Of a stretch of DNA of 64,000 nucleotides, positions 52,721 through 64,000 are shown in pieces. The stretch spans positions 154,764,401 through 154,828,400 of the forward strand of contig NC_133158.1 of the NCBI RefSeq assembly GCF_040802235.1, written 5' to 3'. How positions within the stretch are numbered: position 1 is the first letter of the stretch; each line of letters starts with the position of its first letter. The notes below the pieces were generated by a model. It was not told the origin of the DNA. It made no database searches and worked only from the letters and a program-made list of their open reading frames with translations. Both the position numbers and the translations under genes were made by a program. Origin of the DNA: Manis javanica (Eukaryota; Chordata; Mammalia; Pholidota; Manidae).

Positions 52721-54849
52721 AAATTGTTAAGAGCTATGTAGAGTGTATTACCCCAGCACAGAAGAGAAACAAGAGGGAATGAGGTCCAGCATTTCAAGGA
52801 GAAAGATGTTTTAAGAAAGTTACATACTGAAGTTCTATGCAATCAAGCCTTGTGCATAAGTTATTCTTTAATCTTTTATACAAATAATTACAATACAGAG
52901 GTTCTCTTTCATTGTGAATAAATTATATGCTTTTATTTCTATATCATTCAAGGTTGTAAGAGAAAAAGAATGAAGGAATAATTGAAATCCTTATGCCATT
53001 TTTAAAAATTTCCCTTTTCCATAGTGCTGTAGATGTCAACAACATCAGGGTTTTGCTAGACCAGAGTCTGGGCCTTCTGTCTTCCCGGGCCTGTGGTTCC
53101 TCTACGTGCCAGGAGGTGCTAAGCAGGGCCTTGACCCATTAACAAGCAGCCAAAGGAGATGGAGCAACCAAAGGCCTCTCTGGGTGATCATTCCCGAAAT
53201 AGTCGTGAACTGGCCAATAGAGGAGAAGAGGTTTGGCTATGCTTGCACTGTGCTAGGTCAAAACAGGGGACTCCTTATCAGAGCTCTGTACATGACCACT
53301 TTCACTGATAAAATTCCCGAATTACACAATTTCCTTTGAAAAAGAGAGCACCATGGCGTTCTGACTGCTCGTGGACACAATGCCCAGATATTTTATACTT
53401 AGTATTTCCTGCTGTAACAAAGTGAAAGATTGCCCCTGGTGGTTTGTTTCTTAATAATTTTTTAATGTCAAGGAGTAAGAGGGTAAAAGCTAGTTCTCAA
53501 GAATCAACAAGAAAGAACTAGAAGGGATAAAAGGAATAGTGGAGGTAAGGAGAGATTGCATCTTGCCAGACAGAAAAAAAAACTGAAGTGATTTCCATAG
53601 AAACAACTGCTTCCTTGATGTTAGCTCTTACCAGCCCCGGGATCATGATTGCTAAATGCAGATGAGAGTCAACCAGTCCAGAAATCTTTAAGGCAACAAG
53701 AAAATAAATTGTGGCAAATGAGTAAAACCTATGCTATGTAACTCAGGTTACTGAATAGTTAACTTATGCACAAAGTAGTTATTTACAACAAACTACAAAG
53801 ATATACCCTGGGGTTCTGCGGTAAAACTTTTCTGATGAATGCAGCCAAGAGGCCAGCTGTTGGGTCCTGTCTAGACTGCTCTCTCCTCTTTCTCACAATG
53901 CTCTAAGCCAGCTGAGCCTCTCCTGGGGGGCCCCCAGCTTTGCATTTCACCCTAGTCTATGCAGCCATATGCATTTCTTGAATGCAGAAATTCTCAAGTG
54001 CAACATTATTCAAAGCTCACTTTTAAATGCCAACTCTGGAGTAACTGGAAGATTTGTAGGTTTGCAGTGTTCAATGACCCTGTCAATGGCTGGTCGCTTC
54101 TTAGCCCCCAGTAGCCTCTCCCTCTTATTTAGACAGTTCTGAGGGTCAAAGCATTCTCTGCTTCCAGCCTCACAGCAGCCACATGCCTTTTATTGGGAAG
54201 AGTAACTGTCACAAAACAGGACAGAAGTATGTATGGACTTCCTGACCCCACATTACACCACAAAATGTTCCCTTGTACTGGCTGGGGAATTACCATTCAA
54301 CCATTTCATTTCCGTCTGAGGGGAGTTATAAATACATGCTGGAGCCTTCAGTAACTATTTGAGCAGTTTTTAGGGATGTAGAATTTGCTGGAAGAAATGG
54401 CTTTAGGGGATTGTTGCTGTGCTCTGTCACTGTCCTTTCATGCTGCAGGGCTGAATTTGAGCACAGAGTAGGTAATGGGAAAGAAGGATATTCCAGGAAA
54501 GCTGCTGGTTCATGCAGTGGCTTTGTGCCATTTGCCCTCTGGGAGAAAGACATGATAAAAGGTCATTTAGCAGGACCTCTGTGAGGACTGTCTGGGGGGA
54601 AAAAGCCCCTTTGGACACCAATTTTTAATGGAAGAGCATTTCGCATGGCACAGGGTTTGGCCAGGCCGACTGGGCAAGATTTTAGCCCCACTCAGATCTT
54701 GTCAGTGAGCATTAGACAACATTTAAGGTGCCTCCAGGAGGCAGTCTTGGGACATCCTGGGCCCTGCAACTCAGTGTTCTGCATGAGGACGATTAGTTAA
54801 GATGATTAGCTGGTGAGAGGTGCATCTGCTCTATATGCCTTATCATGGG
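52721..54849. other. CPHL1-CP intergenic sequence, nothing identified
   Basis: No exon or clear repeat was recognised; short frames at 53106-53339 and 54326-54621 have no family features. It may hold distal CP regulatory elements, but none can be named from sequence alone. Confidence 0.45.
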
Positions 54850-54960
54850 TCATTTCAGTTAGTCTGGACAACAGCCTTCTGAGACAGAATTTACAGATGA
54901 GGAAACTGATGCTGGGCTTAATTTAAGTATCTTGCCTGAGGTCTCATGGTCTGTCAGATC
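54850..54960 (-). mobile_element. MIR fragment
   Basis: ATTTACAGATGAGGAAACTG and CTTGCCTGAGGTCTCATGG are the antisense MIR core. Confidence 0.6.
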
Positions 54961-55064
54961 GTGATCTTCATGCTATTGTTTTTTCCTGAGCTCATTATTC
55001 TCTTTCCCTGGTTTATTTTCTCTCTAGCAGTTGCTGCTAATTCCAGATATTTCTCTCTTCATTT

Positions 55065-55200
55065 ATGTTGTCTGCCCATCTCAAGCTGAAGGTAAGTCGA
55101 TGAGGGCAGAGATTCATTTTTGTTTTACTCACTGCTGTATTCCCAGGGCTTAGATCAGGGCAGGGCACAGAGTGGGCTCCTTCAGTAAGACTCACTAATG
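55065..55200 (+). mobile_element. L2 3' end
   Basis: GATGAGGGCAGAGATTCATT, ACTCACTGCTGTATTCCCAG and GGGCTTAGATCAGGGCAGGG match the sense L2 terminus. Confidence 0.65.
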
Positions 55201-55454
55201 AAGGAGTTGTTCAGACATCAGGGTGCTTCCTCCCACACCAATCTATTTCTATAAACAACTCTGGCAAATACATACATAATGCATTGAGGTGTTCTAGAGA
55301 TAAAAGGTTATGTTAATACAAAATGTGCATTGTTATCATCAGGATTTTCTCAGCTAAAAAAACTTTGTTTTTAAACAAATATGACTTAAGACAGGCTTTT
55401 AATAAAATGTCTTTTATCCTAAAATTCATGTCCACATCAGAGAGAGAAATCCCA

Positions 55455-56181
55455 GTTTGAATATAAAATGGTGCAACCACTATAGAAGAGTATAAAGTTC
55501 TTGAAAAAAATAAAAATAGAAATACCATATGACCCAATAATTCCACTTCTAGATATTTACCTATAGAAAATAAAAACACTAATTTGAAAAGATATACATA
55601 CCCCTACATTTATTGTAGCATTATTTACAATAGCCAAGATATGTAAGCAACCTAAGTGTCCATTGATAGATAATGGATTAAGATATGGTACACATACATG
55701 ATGGAATATTACTCAGCCATAAAAAAGAATGAACTCTTACTATTCACAACAATATGGATAGACCTATTATGGGTATTATGCTAAGTGAAGTAAGACAGAG
55801 AAAGACAAACACCATATGATTTCACTTATATATACAATCTAAAAATAAAACAAAAAAAACAAAACAAGAATACTCTTAAATAGAGAACAAACAGGTTGTT
55901 GTCATAGAGGAAGCCACTGTGGGGAGGTGATTGAAACAGGTGAAGGGGATAAAGAGGTACAAACTTTCAATCATAAAATATTTAAATAAGTCATGGGAAT
56001 GAAAAGTACAGCATAGGGAATATAGTAAATAATATTATAATGTCTTTGTATAGTGACACAGCAACCACACTTACCATGGTAAGCATTTCATAATGTATGT
56101 AATGGTCAAATCACTATATTGTACACCTAAAATGAATGTAATATTGTATGCCAAAAAAATTAAAAATAAATAAATAAATAG
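55455..56181 (+). mobile_element. 5'-truncated L1 upstream of CP, with target duplication
   Basis: ORF2 C-terminal sequence and 3'UTR ending in TTGTATGCCAAAAAAATTAA and a (TAAA)n tail. A perfect 13-bp duplication GAGAGAAATCCCA flanks it (55442-55454 and 56182-56194). The frames are heavily interrupted, so it is old despite the clear duplication. It lies about 620 bp upstream of the CP promoter block. Confidence 0.88.
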
Positions 56182-56539
56182 GAGAGAAATCCCAAATTAA
56201 TAAACTAGGGCACTTACTATTTACTAAGACCAACCTTTGCCTTTGAAGACAGGTTTAATTATGTCTGATTTCTCTGATGATTAAAACAGAATTATCAACC
56301 CCTTATATGGTCTGCTAGTTATTTGCATATAATAATACAGAGTAATCTGGTAAACTTTCCATGGAGATATATTCAGAGCTTACAAAATATGTAAATCCTT
56401 CAAAATAAGATTTTTATTTTGGGGTACTTAAATTTGGCATGCTAAGTATGTGTTTCATATCTTAAAGTTGCACTTAAGTATTGTAGGCTCTTAAAGAATA
56501 AAGAGGGACATTTTGATTTATTTTGCATAATTTTCAAAA

Positions 56540-56670
56540 TGATTTATTAAAAGTTCACTGTGTGCAGGACACTGTACTGTGGCATGTCAGAAGAACAATG
56601 GGAGCATTTAGAGATGATCTCTGCCCTCCTGGAATTTACACAATGAATGGAAGAAAGCACAGAATTATGC
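56540..56670 (-). mobile_element. L2 3' fragment immediately upstream of CP promoter
   Basis: TTATTAAAAGTTCACTGTGTG, CAGGACACTGTACTGTGGC and ATGATCTCTGCCCTCCTGGA match an antisense L2 3' end. Confidence 0.5.
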
Positions 56671-56799
56671 ACACTCTGGTGCCTCCAACAATAACTGTTG
56701 ACTTTTTATTTGTAATCAGAGAAGCCTGGCCACAGAAAACTGTTTTTTTCCTGGGTTTACGAGAACCGAGCTGAAGTGGAAAATGTTATTTGCTTTAAT

Positions 56800-56880
56800 G
56801 AAATAATTTACTCTTGTGCAACCTTAAATTGTGTCAATCTAGCAAATAAAGGAAGAAAACCTTATTTATAAAATTCCCGG
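56800..56880 (+). promoter_or_regulatory. Ceruloplasmin proximal promoter with TATA box
   Basis: TTTATAAAAT at 56864-56873 lies about 62 bp before the CP ATG. CTCTTGTGCAACC (56811-56823) fits a C/EBP-type site, in keeping with the liver and acute-phase expression known for CP. The block GGAAGAAAACCTTATT just upstream of the TATA is shared with the CPHL1 promoter in the same register. Confidence 0.72.
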
Positions 56881-56934
56881 CTTCTGATTTCACTTCATTG
56901 CTTCTCAGACTCCAAGGGGAAAAAGAAAAAAAAA

Positions 56935-57080
56935 ATGAAGATTTTGTTGCTAGGGATTTTTCTATTTTTATATGGTACCTCAGCCTGGGCGAAAGAGAAG
57001 CATTATTACATCGGAATTAAGGAAACAACCTGGAACTATGCTGCAGACAATGGGGAAAAGAAACTTATTTCAGTTGATAG
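56935..57080 (+). CDS. CP: Ceruloplasmin exon 1 (gene continues beyond window)
   Basis: The ATG at 56935 starts [19 protein letters not shown], a signal peptide almost identical to that of ceruloplasmin, then [18 protein letters not shown] and GEKKLISVD. The exon ends two bases into a codon before GTAAGT. Ceruloplasmin is the plasma multicopper ferroxidase that oxidises ferrous iron for loading onto transferrin. Only the first of its coding exons is here; no sequence matching exon 2 was found in the remaining 6.9 kb, so intron 1 runs past the window end. Confidence 0.93.
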
Positions 57081-57514
57081 GTAAGTCACTGTTTTTACTG
57101 TTTACAGACCAAATTTATAAATTATCAATTTAAAACACAAAACCAGTAAGATGAACTATCTCTTTAATTTGTTATATACAGAAACTGCAAAATGTGGACT
57201 TGAAACCTGAGACACTTTAATAAATGTTCTCTAAGTTCCTGAGTATTTTTCCTTTTCTTGAGAGGCTGCCCTACTTTTTCCCCTCGATCCTGGGGAACTG
57301 TGTGGGCTTCTGTTTACCTCCCCTGGTTGTTACTGTGTCTCTTATCCAGGTTCAGTCTCCGTCTGTGCAGGAGTTCTTTCATGTATATAATAATTGTATA
57401 AAATGTTATGTTTATTATACCATTTACTGATTATGACTGGTAAGGATAAAATGTCTTTCAGTCTTCGGAAACATCATTTACAGAAATCAAGTACAATTTA
57501 ATAAATATGACTGT

Positions 57515-57690
57515 GCCTAATACTTGCTGGATGACTCTGGACAGTTAATTGAGTTCCTGTCTCTCAGCCTCACCTTCCTAATCTATAAAATGGAGATAAA
57601 AGAATATACATCACACAGCTGTTTGAAGATTGGATGCATGTGAAGATCTTAGTAGAGGGCTTGTACATTATACATGCACAAAAATGTGAG
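57515..57690 (+). mobile_element. MIR SINE in CP intron 1
   Basis: GATGACTCTGGACAGTTAAT, CCTAATCTATAAAATGGAGA and GTTTGAAGATTGGATGCATG follow the sense MIR. Confidence 0.65.
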
Positions 57691-58879
57691 CTGTCTATTA
57701 TGATGGCACCAAAAACCTCTTTGTAACTTAAATATTTTCATGTTTCAGGTAGAAGCCCCCTTATTTCAAGCAATAGTCACCATACAGAAAAACAAGAGTA
57801 CAAGCCTTGAAGGGTTTTGTAATGAAAGTTTATCTATACCAAAGTCATCACTTTTAATAATGTTAATGAAACATTCATCACCAAATTGAAATTTGGCATT
57901 CAAAACCAATGTTCACTACATTTAAAAATGTATTTCAGTGGTGATAAAGCACAAATGGGCCCAATAACAATCAGCTGATAAGAATGTATCTTTAAAATAG
58001 CTAAACAAAATGCCAAATTTCATAATTGTTGACTGTTGATGGACATATACTATTCTGATTAATTTTATGTATGTTTGAAATGTTCAACATAAAAAAACAA
58101 ATGTGTAGCTGACAATAATATCTAATCATTAAGCTACTAATTTAGTGGTATATAGTAAGGAAAATCTCTGATCTAAAAATAACAGATTGTAAATAAAACT
58201 AAAACACGTTGCAATTTTTTTTTTTCAAACCTGGTTTTGAGCTAAGATTTTTTTCTTAGGAATATGACATGTTTTCATGCTGCACCAAAAACATTATTTT
58301 GTATGAATTCAGAATTTTCCCTAATTAAATATAAGGTAAATTATATGTGGCTTTAACAGGGAAACCAGACACATTTTTTAAAGTCAGACACTTAAAAAAA
58401 AAAAAGGACGGTCCTACTTCATGTCTCCACCCATCATCCTTCTGCCAAAATCCATGATAAAAAATCAAATCAGCTTTTCGGGCATAAGTTAAATGCAAGA
58501 CATTGCCCCGAGCATGCTTTAATAAAGAAGTATCTAATTCCAAAAATTAGAGAATAGAAGAAAAACAGCATTTGTTAAGAATTTGGGGTGGGGATAATTC
58601 CTCCATCTTTAAATGTTCATGTGACCTGTCTGTGTTGGGGAGTTTGTGTAACACTGGCTTCCTAATTTCCTGTGGCTTCAACAGCAGCCTAGAGTTCTGT
58701 GAACTCTAGATGACACTGTTCATTCTGCCTGTGATTTTTTTTATACCTCTGAACAGTGAATAGTCAATAAAGATTCAGCAATTTTGTCAAAACTATGCTA
58801 CACTTTTTCTATGGATGAATTTAGGGAGCAATTTCTTGCTCCCCTCTTTATTTCTGGTTACTGGCATGTCCAACCATCT

Positions 58880-59236
58880 TAGGCTGTTTAGGCTTCTATA
58901 ACAAAATACCAGAAACTGGGATAGCTTATAAGCAACAGAAATTTGTTTCTCAGAGTTCTGGGGGCTGTCAAGTTCAAGATCAGGGAACCAGCGCGGTCAT
59001 GTCCTAGAGAGAGCTCTCTTCTTGGTTCAGAAGGTCTCACTGTGTTGTCACGTGGTGCAAGGGGCTAAGGAGCTCTCTGGAGCCTCTTTCCTAAGGCTCT
59101 TACCCCATTCGTGAGGGCTTCACCCTCATGACCTAAGCACCTCCCAAAGGCCCCACCTTCTAAAACCATCACATTGGAGGGGAGGAGCTCAACATACGAA
59201 TTCTGGGGAGGGTATGAATATTCAGATCGCAGCACC
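58880..59236 (-). mobile_element. MST-type MaLR solitary LTR in CP intron 1
   Basis: AGGCTGTTTAGGCTTCTATA, ACCAGAAACTGGGATAGCTT, TCTCAGAGTTCTGGGGGCTG, CACCCTCATGACCTAAGCAC, CTCCCAAAGGCCCCACCTTC and AACATACGAATTCTGGGGAG run in order as the reverse complement of the MST LTR. Confidence 0.85.
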
Positions 59237-60875
59237 AATCTGCATGGTGATGATGGGATGTCACTAGATATGACTGGCACTCTGTAAAGACTAAAACGGA
59301 GATGCATAGTCTGAGAAAGAAGGTTGAAATGGTACGTGTGAGGCAGAGAATTAGGTTTAAGATTATGTCAGCCTGGAAGATCTGGACAATGAAGAGGAAA
59401 CCATGGATCGAGATGACAGAAATTTTATCTGTTACAGTCACTGCTTGGACACTGCACAAACAAGCATTTGTGAATAAATGAAAATGTTTGAATAAAAAGT
59501 ATGTAGGAAGCCAGACGAAATTATAGGCTGTGCCGTAAAAACTTTCTCTAGCACCCAGTATGGATGGATTCACATTGTAAAATAAATCAGATGATAAAAT
59601 GAAATAGGAAAAGTCAGTTTATGGAGTTGTACATAGGGTTAGTGAAACTGAGAATGTGGACAGATATTAAAAGGGGAAAAGTATAGATTTTTTTACTAGG
59701 AAATAGAGTTTACCTCTCTTTAAAATGCCAATACTATTTATTTATTGAGGTGGAAAGTAATTTCCTTATACTCAGTATTGCCATTTACTTAGACCAGTGC
59801 TTATCTGTCATTCCAACATATCAGTAAATAGTTAAAGATTCCATAAAACATAGTTATTACATTTAAATAAGAATAAAAGGCATACATATAAAAAATAATG
59901 AGCACACAACAGTTTGTTCTGGGCCCATACTAACATTAATTAAATATTTATTGACTCTATTGGCAATAAATGATAATATTTCTATTTTCTTCAGCTTAAT
60001 TTTTTTCCTGGTTACCTGTGGAAAACTAGAAGTAAGTGAAAAACTCTTTAAGCACAAGAAGAGCCATTACAAAACCCTTTTACACTGACTTCTTAGGCTC
60101 TCACTCAGGCTCAGTGACTCTTATTTAACATGGGTTCTTACAAACTTTGTTTTCCAGCCCATTGTAGCTTTGACAAATAAGTCTGAAATGCTATAAGATG
60201 AGGTGAGGATGTCATTATAAACAGAGCCAATGACGAGGAAGAGGTAACAGCTCAAATTCTTGCCAAAGAATTAGAGAACAAACTAGAATATTCCACCCTA
60301 TAGTATAATCTTAAGCATTAAAATCAGATATTGAGTGGTCATAAGCATTCATAAATGTTAATATTTACTATTATTATCAGAAAAATAGTTGAATTTGTTC
60401 CAGTATCCCATTTCAAACAGGGAAGCGAATAAAATATTTTTACAGAAAAAACTTGTATAGAAGGTATTCATTTTACTCCTTCAAATATGGTCTTAAAATT
60501 CTTAAATGATCCTTAAAGAGGTACATTTTCTAGCTAAAATTACCTGGAAAAGTCACTTCTAATGAGTCTTAGTCCAAGGTTGCCAAATAAAAAATAGTAA
60601 GCAATCACTACAGTGGTACAAACACCTCACACAGGATAACCTATATGAAAGAGCTAATTGAGCAACTGTGCCATTTCACACTTTACAAACTCTACAATTA
60701 TCACAGTTCCAGTTTTCCCTGAGAACAGATCCAGAAGAAGGGTGATGACTGGATGTGGTTTCATGTGTGCTCCTGAAGTCAGGCTAGTTGGACCTACAAA
60801 TTAAGGTTGTGCTCTGTACACCTAGCTTGAGTCTTTGCCTACCAGTTAATTTTAAACTGTATTCCTTGTGATCCC

Positions 60876-61436
60876 TGTGTGTAGTAAGCAGAATTTTTTT
60901 AATGGCCCCCAAAAGATACTATACCCTAAATCTCTGGAACCCATGAATATGATGAGCATCACTCCTGTGATATGTGGTACATTCAGTGGCATGGATGACT
61001 TTAAAATAGGGAGATGACCTGGGTGGGTCTAACCTAACGCTGAGAATTCTTTAAAGAAGAAGTCAGAGATTCAGAGAGATTTGAGGTGGATTCAACAAAC
61101 TGTTGCAGTCTTGAAGATGGAGGGGCCATTCAATAAGAACTATAAGTGGCCTTAAGGATCTGAAAGTGGTCCTCAGCTGACAGCCAGCCAGGAAACAGGG
61201 ATTTCTATCCTACAGCCAGATTGAGCAGAATTCTCCCAATAGCCTGACTGAGTGGATTTCCCCACAGACCCCCAGACAAGTACTGAGCCCAGACAACACC
61301 TTGTCTTGTGAGAACCTAAGCAGAGAACCCAATTATGCCATGCCAGATTTCTGACCCATAAAACTGTGAAATAATAAATGTGTATTGTATTAAGCTGCGG
61401 TGTGAAAATTTGTTATGTGGCAATAGAAAACCAATA
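60876..61436 (+). mobile_element. MLT1-like MaLR LTR in CP intron 1
   Basis: Starts near GTGTGTAGTAAGCAGAATTT and ends CATAAAACTGTGAAATAATA, AATGTGTATTGTATTAAGCT, ATGTGGCAATAGAAAACC. The AATAAAT near the end is the LTR polyadenylation site. Diverged. Confidence 0.6.
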
Positions 61437-63419
61437 TACTGTGTCTCAATTAATGAAGCCAAGAATCCAGAAACGTTTCATGTATATGATCCACATTTGA
61501 GTGACCATGTCTAAACATAACCAAGACCACTTGAGTGCATTCTGAATTTATGGGCGGGAGAAGCAATATTGTTATCTTACAAAGGCAGTATAAAAACTCA
61601 CTTTTGGGTCTGAATCTACCAGAAATTATAGGATTTGGCTATAGGATAATAGGAATTGAGGGGCTTGAAAGGAGGGATATGGTTACTGAGAGGGGAACAT
61701 AGCTATTCTAATGAGTAGAAAGTGCATGTTTTAATAGTCAATAGGAAGAACTACAATTAATGTGAATTATTTACTTAGTTCAAAAAACAACTTTTTTTAG
61801 ATTCTTTTGACTGAATATCTGACTGGCAAACTTCCTGCAAGCTTCCAGTAACTGACCCTTTGTCCCCAGGCTGTCCTCTTGAAATTAAATAGATGTCCCC
61901 TAATGACCCTTTGAAGTTCCTGTGGAGACTGAAGTCAATAGACTGCCCCCAGAGTATCACGTGATGTGAAATCTTTCCCAGTTTGGTCAAGATAATTTTG
62001 CTTCATGAAAAAGACAAGCCTGGACACATTTTGCATATTGCTATGTGTATAAAAAGAATTCCGAATGTTAAAAACCCTGAATATATTACAGTTCAGGTCA
62101 ATTATATTTAATTTTTGCCCCACAGAAATCTTGTTATAAAAAGAATGAATCCCAAGGCTTATGCAATGCTCTTCCTGTTTCAGGAAATGATTAATGCAGA
62201 ACGGTTCCCATGCAATCAAAGCATTTTTGACAAAGCCTGATGGAATTTACTGAAATGTGGTATATTCCTCCTTGCTTTAGAGTCACATTCAGAAAATATA
62301 AATACACACTGTATATATACCTTAGGAATTTGAGAGCTGTTTTAAAACCCTGGCCTTATTTAAAAGGTGTATCAACAGGACATGGTAGAACACAGAGTAG
62401 AATCCTTTTACATATCATTGAGCGATCTTCTAGCAATAGGAGTGTCTCCAGACACTGGAGAAAATTTATCTGGGGTGTAGATGGGCTTGTGTGAGATCGA
62501 GTGGTCCAGGTTCTTCTGGTGTGACAAGAGAGGAAAAACATCTTTGCACTGTGAGCTTTCCGCTGCAGCTGTGTGCCTGCCTCAAACAGTACTCTTGCTG
62601 ACCTCTCATCAGTATGGAAAGGATGAATCTGCTTTTAATCTCACTGGTTTTCAGTGCCTCAGAATTTTGCTGTTGTTAAGACATCTGTTAAGACTACTCC
62701 TGTTCATACTAATGCTGCAGTTTGCGGGGATGAAATCATATCCCTGTCCTGATATTTTTCCATGCATTTGAATGTCTGTGAAGTACCTGCAAAATGGAAA
62801 CTGTAACATACAATTAGAAAATGAAAACAAATAGGAGAAATGAAGGCATAAGCATGGATTTGCCACACCATACTGCTTGCAAAAGATGTCACGTTTTAAT
62901 TTTTCTACAAAAATAGAAAGTTTGGCCCTCCTCCCACTAAGATGGGAGAAAGAGATCTCCTGTTATTCATTTTTCAGTGAACAGTTTGAGAATCCCCTGG
63001 CTTATGCAGTCCAGGAAAACTGGGGTCCTTGGTATATGGTGACAATTATGAGATGCTTATTGGTGAAGCCCCCTGGTCAGTCCAAAGCACCATGGCTCTG
63101 CTATTTCCAACACCTGCTCCCACTGCCCAAACTAGCCACCACGACCACTGTAAAGTGGCCTCCTCACTGCACACCCCACTCCAGGCTCAGGCTTAATCTG
63201 ATGACCCCATGCAGCCACTCCAGCAGAGGTCGGCCACTGCCAGGGTATGGCCTGGAAACAAAATTTGCCACCTGTCTGTCTCACAGTCTCAAGGAATCCT
63301 GCTGCCTCTGGGATTGGGCAGCTCTTTTCTCCTTCACCTTGAATCCTGCCCCCACGCAGGTTACCCATAAGCCAAGAGTGGCCTGCCTGCATCCGAACAC
63401 ACCAGGATGTATGTTAGCA

Positions 63420-63535
63420 AACACAGATGCCCAAGCCCCACCCCAGCTGCACAGAATCAGAATCAATAGGGCTCAGGCCCAAGAACTTGCATTTTATCAA
63501 GGTCCTCAGTAGATTCCTATATGCATTAAAACTTA
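63420..63535 (+). mobile_element. hAT (MER5-like) fragment
   Basis: CACAGAATCAGAATCAATAG and AAGAACTTGCATTTTATCAA resemble the MER5 interior. Short and weak. Confidence 0.4.
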
Positions 63536-64000
63536 GGAAACATTAGACTGGAGCCCAAGATTTTTTTAAAAAACGAACCCTTTAAACTCTGTAGCAGGGA
63601 AAGTCCAGAGCTTCTGCACAAGCCCTGCCCTAGCTTTGAAGAAAGGAAGGAGAAATCTCTCTCCCTCTTTCCGATGAGCTTAGAGCTGAGGAAAATGGCA
63701 ACATTCATTCCTCAGTCAGGTTATCCAGCCCCACAGGGTTTGAGTGGGAAATGGTAAGGCATCGAAGGTCACTGAAATGGAAGTAGGCAAAACACACACA
63801 CAAAAACCAACAAATGAACAAACATAACCCCAGATCATTAGCCTGAGGGCTGGCAGTTTTATTACAGCAGAGGGGACCTCAGTTGTGGAGGACTTGCCAA
63901 TGTCCACGTTTAAGTGGGTCCTTCTAAACAGCTAGATGGCATTGCCTACGGAAAGTTCCTGGTGAGCTATCCAGAGTCTTCTGTGAAGAACAGTAACGTA

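Larger units (their letters stand above)
57081..64000 (+). other. Ceruloplasmin intron 1 (partial)
   Basis: Starts with GTAAGT and contains no further exon that I can recognise. It holds a MIR (57515-57690), a MaLR LTR on the minus strand (58880-59236), a MaLR/MLT1-like LTR on the plus strand (60876-61436) and a short hAT-type fragment near 63430. The rest (57700-58870, 59240-60870, 61440-63420) shows no identifiable feature. Confidence 0.8.

Noticed and set aside
62877..63512. 211-codon frame in CP intron 1
   Set aside because: No recognisable domain, biased composition and partly overlapping a transposon remnant; most likely chance. It could be checked for protein matches, but nothing in the sequence supports a gene.
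57081..64000. Search for CP exon 2
   Set aside because: No stretch coding the expected IYLQ...RIG...LQYTD block was found in any frame, so the exon must lie beyond the window.

Overview
This is mammalian nuclear DNA. Coding sequence is broken into short exons with GT-AG borders, and most of the rest is LINE-1, HAL1, L2, MIR, MaLR-LTR and hAT fossils. The younger L1 copies look like the laurasiatherian (carnivore/pangolin-type) lineage. No lineage-specific tRNA SINE (carnivore, ruminant or horse type) was noticed in 64 kb, and a young unfamiliar polyadenylated retroposon is present. I would guess a pangolin or similar SINE-poor laurasiathere, with low confidence.

Layout. (1) 1-23.3 kb is intergenic and repeat-rich. 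It holds a fossil MaLR LTR, L1 and HAL1 pieces; a full-length but dead L1 (about 2256-9141) flanked by a target-site duplication, carrying a nested insertion and an apparent 3' transduction; a second, younger L1 fragment (about 10963-12936) with half of ORF2 still open; an L2, a HAL1, and several MIRs. (2) 23.3-51.5 kb holds a complete multicopper-oxidase gene on the + strand: 18 coding exons plus a terminal 3'UTR exon, paralogous to ceruloplasmin. I call it CPHL1 (ceruloplasmin and hephaestin like 1), which as I recall is a pseudogene (CPHL1P) next to CP in humans. Here the 18 exons join in phase to 1039 codons plus stop with no disabling change. (3) 51.5-56.8 kb is the intergenic gap before CP, with LTR-like, MIR, L2 and L1 fragments. 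(4) 56.8 kb to the end holds the promoter and first coding exon of ceruloplasmin (CP), then more than 6.9 kb of its first intron. CP exon 2 is not in the window.

The two genes are a head-to-tail tandem duplicate. Signal peptides, intron phase and the proximal promoter (TATA box plus an upstream block in the same register) are shared. CP is a secreted copper ferroxidase. The predicted CPHL1 protein keeps the trinuclear copper ligands and the type 1 copper sites of domains 4 and 6. It has lost three of the four ligands at each of the two labile iron sites known from human CP, and has shortened the loop carrying the domain 2 type 1 histidine. The most interesting reading is an intact secreted multicopper oxidase that is probably not a CP-like ferroxidase.
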